A stretch of 64,000 nt of DNA from assembly GCF_028551275.1 (NCBI RefSeq), contig NZ_CP117025.1, forward strand, positions 3,412,001 through 3,476,000, read 5' to 3'. This document shows positions 17,679-25,191 of the stretch, piece by piece. Position numbers and translations under genes: made by a program. Numbering within the stretch: the stretch's first letter is position 1; every line of letters starts with the position of its first letter. This DNA is from Sphingomonas hankookensis. Its GTDB lineage: Bacteria > Pseudomonadota > Alphaproteobacteria > Sphingomonadales > Sphingomonadaceae. Below the pieces are notes generated by a model. It made no database searches. It was not told where the DNA came from and was given only the letters and a program-made list of their open reading frames with translations.

Positions 17679-18970
17679 TCATGCGGCCTTCAGCAGCGCG
17701 CCTGCGGGCACCACGCCGGCCGAGACGAACTGCCACAGCGCGATCAGCAGCTTGCGTGCGACTGCCACGATCATGACCCGCCGCGCGCGACCACCGTTCG
17801 CGCCCACCCGCTCCGCGTACCACTTCGTCAGCTCCGAGTCCGGCTGATGACGCAGCCACAGCCAGGCGACCTGGATCATGGTCGTTCGCAACCGCTTGTT
17901 GCCCGCCTTGGACACGCCCTGCTCCCGGTCCATGCTGCCGCTTTGCCACGGTGATGGGGCCAGCCCGGCATAGGCGGCGACCTGTCGTCGATTGCTGAAG
18001 CTGCGGAAGAACGCTTCTGCGTGCAGCACGCCGGCGAACTCAGGACCGATGCCGCGCAACTGGATGAGCCGGGGACCAGTGTCCGCCTCACCGGCGGCAT
18101 CCGACCGCGGCTCGAGCAGCGCGTCGCGCTCGGCTTCGACCTGCTTGATCTGGCCGACGACCATCTCCAGCCGGTCCAGCTCGCGCTCGATCTCGCGGCG
18201 AACATGCCGGGGCAGCGGTCGTCCATCGCCGGTCACCAGTTCGTCCAGCCGCGCCCGCCGGTCGGCGCGCAGTGGCTCGTAGTCGCCGACCCCTTGCGCG
18301 AACAGCAGGCCCTTGATGCGGTTGACGTGCCGCACCCGCTCCACGACCAAAGCCCGCCGCTCGCGCGAGATGCGTCGCCGGTCCTCGTCCTCGACGCTCG
18401 GCACCGCCACCATCGCACACACCCGCGGCTCCCCGCGCTTGTAGGCCAGCAGCGTGCGGACCAGCGCCTCGCCGTCGAGCTTGTCCGTCTTGGCGCGCCG
18501 GCTGCGTCGTGAAGCGGCAATCGAGGCGGCGTCGACGACGTAGCTCTCGATACCCTCGCGCACCAGGCAGCGGTGTATCCAGAAGCCGTCGAGGCCCGCC
18601 TCCTGGATGACGACCAACGGGTACTGCTCGCCTGTCCGCTCCCGCGCCTTCGCCTGTAACTGCGCGAACCGCTCCAGGAGTGCCGGCACGTCGCTGCCCT
18701 TCACCTGATGCCGCGAGATCCGCTCGCCGCGACCCGGCGACAGCGACGTCACCAGCCAGGTGGAGCGGCTCAGCTCCAGCGACACGAAGATTGCGTTCAG
18801 CTGCGTGCTGACGGCGGCATGGCATGAGACGGACACGGGCACGGGCAACCTCCTTCACGACAAAGCGGGAAGGTCAGTCTGCCTCAACCGGCGCCAGCCC
18901 GCGCCCATGGGATCTTTTTTCATGCGCGACCCGGATGCGCCGAATAGCAAAAACAAATATCAATATTGTC
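17400..18970 (-). mobile_element. IS110-family insertion sequence (approximate limits)
   Basis: The transposase gene at 17679-18842 is intact. The exact ends cannot be set, because IS110 elements usually lack terminal inverted repeats and make little or no target duplication. The limits given are the nearest plausible ones: after the hypothetical gene on the left, before the mannanase control region on the right. The element interrupts the interval between the receptor side and the mannanase gene. Confidence 0.6.
17679..18842 (-). CDS. IS110-family transposase (RuvC-like DEDD recombinase)
   Basis: A 387-residue DNA recombinase. The N-terminal RuvC-like half shows FVSLELSRSTWLV, VIQEAGLDGFW and RRAKTDKLDGEAL, giving the acidic residues of the DEDD set (with Glu where many members have the first Asp). 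The C-terminal transposase_20 half has LRGIGPEFAGVLHAEAF, VAAYAGLAPSPWQSG and GVSKAGNKRLR, with the conserved serine. A perfect AAGGAGG lies six bases ahead of a GTG at 18842, so that start was chosen over the TTG at 18848. No frameshift or stop is seen, so it may be active. Confidence 0.9.
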   Translation of the reverse strand: MPVSVSCHAAVSTQLNAIFVSLELSRSTWLVTSLSPGRGERISRHQVKGSDVPALLERFAQLQAKARERTGEQYPLVVIQEAGLDGFWIHRCLVREGIESYVVDAASIAASRRSRRAKTDKLDGEALVRTLLAYKRGEPRVCAMVAVPSVEDEDRRRISRERRALVVERVRHVNRIKGLLFAQGVGDYEPLRADRRARLDELVTGDGRPLPRHVRREIERELDRLEMVVGQIKQVEAERDALLEPRSDAAGEADTGPRLIQLRGIGPEFAGVLHAEAFFRSFSNRRQVAAYAGLAPSPWQSGSMDREQGVSKAGNKRLRTTMIQVAWLWLRHQPDSELTKWYAERVGANGGRARRVMIVAVARKLLIALWQFVSAGVVPAGALLKAA

Positions 18971-18977
18971 GTTGACA
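18967..18977 (+). promoter_or_regulatory. Short palindrome ahead of the mannanase gene
   Basis: TGTCGTTGACA is a perfect TGTC/GACA inverted repeat, in an AT-rich patch 81 bases upstream of the mannanase start. Read on the other strand it contains TGTCAACG, one base different from the TGACAACG half-sites at 5161 and 13303. A shared regulator is possible but weakly supported. Confidence 0.3.
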
Positions 18978-19057
18978 GCGGTGACGCGCGCCGACCACTC
19001 TGCCCGCCAGATCGAACGACGCGCCGGCACGGGATCGGCACGCTGGAAGGGGACCTG

Positions 19058-20398
19058 ATGACGACATTCGCCCGCCGCACATTCCTTGGCACGTCCGCGC
19101 TGCTGGCCGGCTGCACCATGGCGCCGCCGGTCGCGACAACGCCTGCCTCGACGAACCGGGCGTTCGTCCGGCGGGACGGTATGCGGTTGATGGTCGGCGA
19201 CGAACCCTATCGTTTTGTCGGCGCGAACATCTGGTATGCCGCCTATCTGGGGGCCGATGCGCCTTATGGTGACCGCGCGCGGCTGGGACGGGAGCTGGAT
19301 GCGCTGGCGGCGATGGGCGTCACCAATTTGCGCGTGCTGGCATCGGCCGAGGAAGGGCCGCTCAGGAATTCGATCAAGCCGGGCTTTCGCGGTCCCGGCA
19401 AGGATTACAACCAGACGTTGCTCGCGGGCCTCGACTATGCGCTCGCCGAAATGGCGAAGCGCGGCATGCGCGCGGTGCTGTATCTGACCAATTTCTGGGA
19501 ATGGTCGGGCGGCATGATGACGTACCTCTCCTACGTCAATGGCGGCCAGTATCTGAACATGAACGATCCGGCGCATCCATGGCCGGAATTCGCCAATTAC
19601 AACGCGCAATTCTATGGCAATGCCCGCGCGATGGAGCTGTATCGCGACTGGATCCGCACCGTCGTCGGCCGGACGAACAGCGTGACCGGCATGCGCTATG
19701 CCGACGATCCCGCGATCATGGCGTGGCAGCTGTCGAACGAACCGCGCCCCTCGGGCGACCTGGCGCATGCCAATCTGCCGCAATTCTACGCCTGGGTCCG
19801 CTCCAGCGCGCAGCTGATCAAGTCGATCGATCGCAATCACCTGGTCTCGACCGGCAGCGAGGGGCTGAAGGGCGGGCTGGAACGCGCCGACATCGTGCTG
19901 GCCGAACATGCCATCCCCGAAATCGACTATCTGACGGTACATATATGGCCCAACAACTGGGACTGGGTGAAGCAGACCGACCTCCCCAACACCGCCGCCC
20001 GGGGTGAAATGTTGACGGACAAATATATTGCCGATCACGTTACACTCGCCCGCCAACTCGACAAGCCGATGGTGATCGAGGAGTTCGGCTATCCCCGCGA
20101 CGGCGGCAGCAACGATCCCGCCGCGCCTACGACCTGGAAAGACCGCTTCTACGGCCGCATCTATGCCGCGGCGCTCAAGAGCATGACCGAGGGCGGGCCG
20201 ATCGTCGGCACCAATTTCTGGGCGTGGAATGGCGAGGCGCGGGCGCAGCACCCAGACTATCGCTTTGCCGAGGGCGACCGGCAATATATGGGCGACCCGC
20301 CCCACGAACCGCAGGGCTGGTACGGGATCTTCACCGGCGACACGACGATCCGGCTGGTCGCGGATCACGCGGCGGCGATCGCGCGGCTACCGCGGTAG
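19058..20398 (+). CDS. Endo-beta-1,4-mannanase, glycoside hydrolase family 5 (GH5_7-like), exported lipoprotein
   Basis: A 446-residue enzyme expected to cut the mannan backbone. The ATG at 19058 follows GGAAGGGG and opens MTTFARRTFLG, a twin-arginine-like signal, then LLAGC, a lipobox. The barrel carries the GH5 signatures: YRFVGANIWYAAYLG at the start, acid/base Glu228 in WQLSNEPRP, and nucleophile Glu342 in MVIEEFGYPRDGG. FWEWSGGM and YLTVHIWPNNW are typical of the mannanase subfamily. Longer upstream frames run into the IS110 flank and are not used. With GH27, CE2 and the receptor it completes a plausible mannan degradation set. Confidence 0.88.
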   Translation: MTTFARRTFLGTSALLAGCTMAPPVATTPASTNRAFVRRDGMRLMVGDEPYRFVGANIWYAAYLGADAPYGDRARLGRELDALAAMGVTNLRVLASAEEGPLRNSIKPGFRGPGKDYNQTLLAGLDYALAEMAKRGMRAVLYLTNFWEWSGGMMTYLSYVNGGQYLNMNDPAHPWPEFANYNAQFYGNARAMELYRDWIRTVVGRTNSVTGMRYADDPAIMAWQLSNEPRPSGDLAHANLPQFYAWVRSSAQLIKSIDRNHLVSTGSEGLKGGLERADIVLAEHAIPEIDYLTVHIWPNNWDWVKQTDLPNTAARGEMLTDKYIADHVTLARQLDKPMVIEEFGYPRDGGSNDPAAPTTWKDRFYGRIYAAALKSMTEGGPIVGTNFWAWNGEARAQHPDYRFAEGDRQYMGDPPHEPQGWYGIFTGDTTIRLVADHAAAIARLPR

Positions 20399-20404
20399 GA
20401 CGGG

Positions 20405-21988
20405 TCAGCGCCGGGTGCCCTCCAGCCCCGGCGCGACCACCGCCTGTGCAAGATAGCGCGGCGCGACCCGCGCCTTGGCGCGCTGCTCATAGGCGTAGCC
20501 TGCCGACAGGATCGCCGCGTCGGTGCCGGCGGTGCCGATGAACGACAGCCCTACCGGCAGCCCCTGCATCAGCCCCATCGGCACGGTCAGGTGCGGATAG
20601 CCGGCGACCGCTGGCAGCTCGGACGCGGACGGACCGCCATATTGGTCGCCATAGACCGGATCGCTGAGCCACGCGGCGGCATAGGTCGGTTCGACCAGCA
20701 GGTCGGCGCGCGCGGTCTTGAGCATCGCATCGATCCCTTCGCGCCCCGCCAGCCGGAGCGACGTCGCGCGGGCGGTGCGATAGGCAGGATCGGCCAGCCC
20801 CTTGGTCTTCGCCGCCTCCTCGAACAGTTCCTGCCCGAAGAATGGCATTTCGGCCGTGGCATGGGCGCGGTTGAAGGCGATGACCTGTTCAAGGGTCCGG
20901 GCCGTCACCGTCGCGGGCGTGGTGGCGAGATAGGTGTCGAGATCGGCCTTCAACTCGGTCTTGAGCACCAGCAACTCCGCCTCGCCCAGTCCGTCGAGCT
21001 TCGGCGGGGTGACATCGACCAGCGTCGCCCCGGCGGCGCGCAGGACCTTCAGCGCCGCATCGAAGCGTTCGGCGAGCGCCGCCGCCATTCCGGTCGGCCG
21101 GATCACACCCACCCGCTTGCCGTTAAACGTCCCCGCCGACAACCCGGCGGCATAATCGCGCGCGACCGTCCGCGCCGTCGCCGGGTCGGTCGGATCGGGC
21201 CCGATCATCGCCGACAGCAGCAGCGCGACGTCGCGGACCGACCGGCCCATCGGCCCCGGCGTGTCCTGGCTATGACTGATAGGCACGATTCGGCTGCGGC
21301 TGACCAGGCCCAGCGTCGGTTTGAACCCGACCAGCCCGTTGATCGACGACGGACACACTACTGAACCATCGGTTTCGGTCCCGACCGCGACCGCAGCCAA
21401 ACTGGCGGCAACGGCCGCGCCTGATCCGGAGGACGATCCGCACGCCGTCCGGTCGAGCGCATAGGGATTGCGTACCAGCCCGCCGACCGCGCTCCACCCG
21501 CTCATCGACCGGGTCGAGCGGATATTGGCCCATTCCGACAGGTTCGTCTTGCCAAGGATCACCGCCCCCGCCCGCCGCAGATAGGCGACGACCGGCGCAT
21601 CGCGACGGGTGACATTGTCTTTCAGCACTAGGCTGCCGGCGGTCGTCGCCATCGGATCGGCGGTTTCGATATTGTCCTTGATGAGGACCGGCACACCGTG
21701 CAGCGGCCCGCGTACCCGCCCGGCGCGACGTTCGTCGTCCAGCGCCTTGGCCTGTGCCAGCGCATCGGGATTAATCGCGATCACGCTGCGCAGCGTCGGC
21801 CCCTGCCGGTCCATCGCCGCAATCCGCGCGAGATAGGCCTGGGTGATGGCGACGCTGCTGGTCGCCCCCGACTGCATCCGCTGTTGCAACTGATCGACCG
21901 AGACTTCCTCGACCGGCTCGGTCTGTGCAGCGACGGGCGCAGCAACCATCGCCAGCGCCGCCACCCCGAAAACTCCGTGCCAGCGCAT
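20405..21988 (-). CDS. Secreted amidase (amidase signature family)
   Basis: A 527-residue amidase with a signal peptide (MRWHGVFGVAALAMVAAPVAAQ). The catalytic Lys lies in GVPVLIKDNIE, the Ser-cis-Ser loop in ACGSSSGSGAAVAASL, and the nucleophile region in GTETDGSVVCPSS, so the Ser-Ser-Lys set is complete. KPTLGLVSRS is also typical. The start at 21988 follows GGGGGAT; an ATG two codons earlier is possible. An open frame continues to 22171 but runs through the tRNA-Val gene and its terminator, so it cannot be coding. The substrate is unknown; related exported enzymes act on peptide or aryl amides. Confidence 0.88.
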   Translation of the reverse strand: MRWHGVFGVAALAMVAAPVAAQTEPVEEVSVDQLQQRMQSGATSSVAITQAYLARIAAMDRQGPTLRSVIAINPDALAQAKALDDERRAGRVRGPLHGVPVLIKDNIETADPMATTAGSLVLKDNVTRRDAPVVAYLRRAGAVILGKTNLSEWANIRSTRSMSGWSAVGGLVRNPYALDRTACGSSSGSGAAVAASLAAVAVGTETDGSVVCPSSINGLVGFKPTLGLVSRSRIVPISHSQDTPGPMGRSVRDVALLLSAMIGPDPTDPATARTVARDYAAGLSAGTFNGKRVGVIRPTGMAAALAERFDAALKVLRAAGATLVDVTPPKLDGLGEAELLVLKTELKADLDTYLATTPATVTARTLEQVIAFNRAHATAEMPFFGQELFEEAAKTKGLADPAYRTARATSLRLAGREGIDAMLKTARADLLVEPTYAAAWLSDPVYGDQYGGPSASELPAVAGYPHLTVPMGLMQGLPVGLSFIGTAGTDAAILSAGYAYEQRAKARVAPRYLAQAVVAPGLEGTRR

Positions 21989-22070
21989 ATCCATCCCCCG
22001 TTCGATCCGACCGGGCCAAGCTATCGCAGCGCACGCCCGGCGCAATGGTCGAAACGGACGCCAGACAGCA

Positions 22071-22104
22071 AAAACCCCGCCAATCCAACGGACTGACGGG
22101 GTTT
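22071..22104 (-). terminator. Intrinsic terminator of tRNA-Val
   Basis: On the minus strand an AAACCCCG arm and a CGGGGTTT arm form a stem followed by GTTTTTG, seven bases downstream of the tRNA 3' end. It is a standard rho-independent terminator. Confidence 0.85.
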
Positions 22105-22110
22105 CCGAAA

Positions 22111-22185
22111 TGGTGGGCGCGGCAAGGATTGAACTTGCGACCCCTGCGATGTCAACACAGTGCTCTACCACTGAGCTACGCGCCC
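22111..22185 (-). tRNA. tRNA-Val (anticodon GAC)
   Basis: The minus strand folds as a full cloverleaf. The acceptor stem is GGGCGCG/CGCGCCC. The D arm reads GCTCAGTGGTAGAGC. The anticodon stem is CTGTG/CGCAG around the loop TTGACAT (anticodon GAC, reading GUC valine). The T arm is GCAAGTTCAATCCTTGC, and the CCA end is encoded. Length is 75 bases including CCA. A terminator follows immediately. Confidence 0.96.
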
Positions 22186-22260
22186 GGCGCTCTCTCTGTT
22201 TCCGGAGAGAGCGAAACCGGAGTGGCGCTGTTAGCGGCGCCGATTCCCGCTGACAAGCCC

Positions 22261-22638
22261 TTAATTGCTCGTTGGGATTCTTTCTCCCTCGAACAGCCGA
22301 TCGACCTCCGCCACCAGCTCGCGCAGGTGGAACGGCTTGGACAGGATGCGTGCGTGCGGCACCTGTCGCCCGGCCTTGAGTGTCACCGCCGCAAAGCCGG
22401 TGATGAACATGACGCGCAGGTCCGGCACCATTTCCCCGGCGCGCTGCGCCAGTTCGATGCCGTCCATCTCGGGCATGACGATGTCGGTCAGCAGCAGGTC
22501 GAACGATTCGGTCTGCAACAACGGGATCGCCGCCGTGCCCCGGTCCACCGCGCTGACGAAATAGCCGGCACGTTCCAGCGCGCGCGTCAGATATTCGCGC
22601 ATCACCTGATCGTCCTCGGCCAGCAAGATTCTGAACAT
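22261..22638 (-). CDS. cpdR: CpdR single-domain response regulator
   Basis: A 125-residue stand-alone receiver domain. The acidic pocket is AEDD (residues 7-10), the phosphorylated Asp is Asp52 in LLLTDIVMPEMDGIELAQRA, and the lysine lies in ILSKPFHLRELV. The segments MFITGFAAVTLKAG and KPFHLR match Caulobacter CpdR almost word for word. By family, unphosphorylated CpdR primes ClpXP to degrade cell-cycle substrates, and the CckA-ChpT relay phosphorylates it. It has no output domain and no kinase beside it, as usual. A second ClpXP adaptor (SspB) is encoded at 33620. Confidence 0.9.
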   Translation of the reverse strand: MFRILLAEDDQVMREYLTRALERAGYFVSAVDRGTAAIPLLQTESFDLLLTDIVMPEMDGIELAQRAGEMVPDLRVMFITGFAAVTLKAGRQVPHARILSKPFHLRELVAEVDRLFEGERIPTSN

Positions 22639-22738
22639 CCGACTCCCTTCGATGCCAGCCCCTTAACTAGGCGAAGGTGGTTAAGATTTTCCAGCCGGAC
22701 GCTCGACAATCGCGACGGAGCGTGATCCTTTGCGACCG

Positions 22739-23605
22739 ATGGAAGCATCCCCCACCCGCCCCACATTCGACCGGTACGGACCGGACGAACCGGTATCGCC
22801 GGTGGTGGTGTCGGTGCCCCATGCCGGGCGGGAATATCCAGCGGCAATGCAGGCGCTGCTGACCGTGCCGGTCGCGCGACTGACTGCGTTGGAGGACCGG
22901 CATGTCGATGCCGTGGCGATGCAGGCGGTTGAACGGGAGGTGCTGTTCGTCGCCCGGCGCGCGCGTGGCTGGATCGACCTTAACCGCTCTCCGCTGCGCG
23001 ACCGCGATCCGCAGGTCGATGCCGGTGCCGATCCGCGCGGCTTTGCGGCGCAGGCATCGGACAAGGTGCGCAGCGGCATCGGGCTCATCCCCCGCCGGGC
23101 GGGCGGGGCCGACAATATGTGGCGGCGCAAGCTGAGCGATGCGGAGGTTACGGCGCGGATCGCCCAGGACCACGCCCCTTATCATGCCGCGCTCGACGGC
23201 GCGCTGGCCTCCGCCCGGGCCCGGTTCGGCGTCGCACTGCTGCTCGATCTCCATTCGATGCCACCGCTGCCCGGCGTCGTGCCGGCGCAGGTGGTGCTGG
23301 GCAATCGCCACGGGCACAGCTGCGCTTCGCTGTTCACCGACACGGCAGCAGCGATCGTGCACGAAACCGGGCTGCGGGTGGCGATCAACCACCCCTATGC
23401 CGGCGGCCATATCCTATCCAGCCATGCCCGCCCGCGTGCCGGTATCCATGCACTCCAACTGGAAATCGACCGCAGCCTGTATCTCGACGAGGAGTTCGAC
23501 CAGCCCGGCGACGGTGTCGCGACCACGGCGGCATGGGTCCGCGCCATGATCGATGCGCTGGCCGAGGCGGCGCTGTCCACCACCCACCGCATCGCGGCAG
23601 AGTAG
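22739..23605 (+). CDS. N-formylglutamate amidohydrolase family protein
   Basis: A 288-residue zinc hydrolase of the HutG/FGase family. Signature stretches are VVVSVPHAGREYP, WIDLNRSPLRDRDP, LLDLHSMPPLPG, LGNRHGHSC and NHPYAGGHILSSH, with the histidine and acidic metal ligands. HutG-type enzymes split N-formylglutamate in histidine breakdown, but no hut genes are nearby, so the substrate is open. The start is uncertain. The ATG at 22739 lacks a close ribosome-binding site, whereas a TTG at 22730 has GGAG nine bases before it and would add three residues. It is divergent from cpdR. Confidence 0.85.
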   Translation: MEASPTRPTFDRYGPDEPVSPVVVSVPHAGREYPAAMQALLTVPVARLTALEDRHVDAVAMQAVEREVLFVARRARGWIDLNRSPLRDRDPQVDAGADPRGFAAQASDKVRSGIGLIPRRAGGADNMWRRKLSDAEVTARIAQDHAPYHAALDGALASARARFGVALLLDLHSMPPLPGVVPAQVVLGNRHGHSCASLFTDTAAAIVHETGLRVAINHPYAGGHILSSHARPRAGIHALQLEIDRSLYLDEEFDQPGDGVATTAAWVRAMIDALAEAALSTTHRIAAE

Positions 23606-23609
23606 CACA

Positions 23610-23714
23610 GAAAAAAGCCACCCCGTGCGGTTGCACGGAGTGGCCAAGGTTCAGGGAGGAGGCGCGTGAAACGCGCCGCACGGCCCAACGAAAGGGGGGA
23701 ACATCGGACCGTGT
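23610..23714 (-). ncRNA. Candidate small RNA with CCTCCTCCC motif and own terminator
   Basis: No gene fits this gap, but minus-strand signals line up. TTGAAC (23744-23749) and TAAGTT (23721-23726) are 17 bases apart. A perfect 6-bp hairpin (arms 23661-23666 and 23672-23677) follows, then an unpaired CCTCCTCCC (23654-23662) that could bind ribosome-binding sites. A strong GC hairpin (23617-23644) ends in TTTTTT. Length is about 105 nt. Small RNAs exposing CCUCCUCCC are known in alphaproteobacteria. It could instead be only the terminator of the cytochrome b561 transcript. Confidence 0.5.
23617..23644 (-). terminator. Intrinsic terminator
   Basis: The minus strand reads GCCACTCCGTGC, a four-base loop region, GCACGGGGTGGC and then TTTTTT. 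It ends either the candidate small RNA or the SapC/cytochrome b561 transcript. Confidence 0.8.
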
Positions 23715-23791
23715 ATCTGCAACTTAGGAAGGCGGTCGCAGGGGTTCAAGACCCATTTTGCGATTGACCGTGACTTTATCGCCACGGCACG

Positions 23792-24322
23792 TCAGCGCAC
23801 CGCGCGTGGCCCCGGCAGCATCCGCGACAGCACGCCGTCGCGCAGCAGGAAATGATGCCGCAGCGCGGCGGCGACGTGCAGCGCGACCAGTCCGAGCATC
23901 GCGAATCCGAGCAGCTCGTGCGCTTCATGCCCCAGATGGGCGAACGACGGCGGGATCGGCAGATAGGGGATCGGGAACAGCGCGAACCAGTCGAGCGGAT
24001 AACGCTTCTCGCCCGACACCATCGCCCAGCCGCTCAGCGGCAGGACGATCAGCAGAAGATAGAGAAGCAGGTGCGTCGCATGGGCGGCCATCCGCTCCCA
24101 TCCCGGCGTTCCGGACGGCAGCGGCGGTGGCCGATGGCCCAGACGCCAGCCGATCCGGCCGAGCGTCAGGACCAGCACGGTGATGCCGATCGCCTTGTGC
24201 GCCGGCATCGATCCGCCGATCAGGCCGATCCAGAGGTTGACCAGCACCAGCGCCGCGATCGTCCAGTGGAACAGGATCGCGATGCCGGAATAGCGGCCTC
24301 CCTGGATCGGCCGGACCGTCAT
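23792..24322 (-). CDS. Cytochrome b561 family membrane protein
   Basis: A 176-residue di-haem b-type cytochrome of the inner membrane, four transmembrane segments. Likely haem-ligand histidines lie in AILFHWTIAALV, SMPAHKAIG, ATHLLLYLLL and ALHVAAALRHHFLLRD. By family it moves electrons between quinol and periplasmic acceptors. The start codon at 24322 overlaps the stop of the SapC gene by one base (TGATG), so the two are translated together. A longer open frame through the SapC gene is not used. Confidence 0.87.
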   Translation of the reverse strand: MTVRPIQGGRYSGIAILFHWTIAALVLVNLWIGLIGGSMPAHKAIGITVLVLTLGRIGWRLGHRPPPLPSGTPGWERMAAHATHLLLYLLLIVLPLSGWAMVSGEKRYPLDWFALFPIPYLPIPPSFAHLGHEAHELLGFAMLGLVALHVAAALRHHFLLRDGVLSRMLPGPRAVR

Positions 24323-25107
24323 CAGAAGGTCGGGACCGCGACCGGCTGCGGCTGCACCTTGCCCTGCTGCATCTGGCGCGCGAAAATGTCGCGCATCAGC
24401 GACAGCGAGAACAGATGGGCGAAGATCAGCGGCAACATGCCCGACTGCTGCATCTTGCGCAGCTGATCGCCGCGCAGTTCGTTCAGCTTTTCCTCGGACA
24501 CCATCTGGAAGCCGCGGTACACGAAGGGCTGGTCGTTGCCTTCCTGCTGGATAGCAACTTCGCCGTCCATCAGCAGGCCCAGTTCCTTGATCTCCTTCAT
24601 GAACATGCCGGTGCGCTGCCCGGCCTGTTCGAACTGTTCGTTGAAGGCGAGGATCTGCTTGGTCACTTCGCTCGGCTGGTCGCCATCGAACAGCGGTTCG
24701 CCATCCTCGAACGGGCCGATGACGTCCGACGTCGGGTCGAAGCACAGCGACAGGTCCTCCGAGTCGGGACGCAGCCGGGCGAGCAGATACGGATAACGGC
24801 GGATATAGGCCGGGATATAGGTGTCGAGGTCGCGCAGGCGGCCGTTATCGTCGAGGAAGGTGTTGACGCCTTCGTTCAGGCCCATCAGCGCCAGCGGCAC
24901 GGGATCGTCACCAACCGAGAACACGATCGGCATCCGGCGCTGTACCAGCGGGAATTCCTCGACGGTCACCGGGATGGCGTGCTGCCCGACCAGGAACGGC
25001 GCGGTCTCGCTCGCGCGGACCTTCCAATTGGCATGCGTCTGGCTCGAAAGCGGTTCGAGCTGGTTGTAGAACAGCGGAAGCGATTGATTCTGCGGCGCGC
25101 TGGCCAT
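24322..25107 (-). CDS. SapC family protein
   Basis: A 261-residue SapC-like protein. Recognised from PLFYNQLEPLSSQTH, YIPAYIRRYPYLLA, LCFDPTSDVI and the C-terminal YRGFQMVSEEKLNEL. In Campylobacter relatives SapC is tied to surface-layer genes; in sphingomonads and caulobacters it is usually found with TonB receptors and halogenase-like genes, with no proven activity that I know of. Here it is separated from the receptor cluster by several unrelated genes and coupled to a cytochrome b561 gene. No signal peptide is seen. Confidence 0.87.
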   Translation of the reverse strand: MASAPQNQSLPLFYNQLEPLSSQTHANWKVRASETAPFLVGQHAIPVTVEEFPLVQRRMPIVFSVGDDPVPLALMGLNEGVNTFLDDNGRLRDLDTYIPAYIRRYPYLLARLRPDSEDLSLCFDPTSDVIGPFEDGEPLFDGDQPSEVTKQILAFNEQFEQAGQRTGMFMKEIKELGLLMDGEVAIQQEGNDQPFVYRGFQMVSEEKLNELRGDQLRKMQQSGMLPLIFAHLFSLSLMRDIFARQMQQGKVQPQPVAVPTF

Positions 25108-25191
25108 TTCAGGGTCTCCAGATACTCTATAGTCGCCCCGGCGATACCATGCCGGGCGGCCGCCCCCCCGGGCGAGCCTCGACCCCCACGT

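Noticed and set aside
21989..22171. Amidase N-terminal extension to 22171.
   Set aside because: It would run through the tRNA-Val terminator and part of the tRNA itself; the signal peptide begins at 21988.
22660..22684. Two TTAA half-sites upstream of cpdR, reminiscent of CtrA boxes.
   Set aside because: The spacing between them is 14 bases rather than the 7 expected for a CtrA site, so I do not call one.
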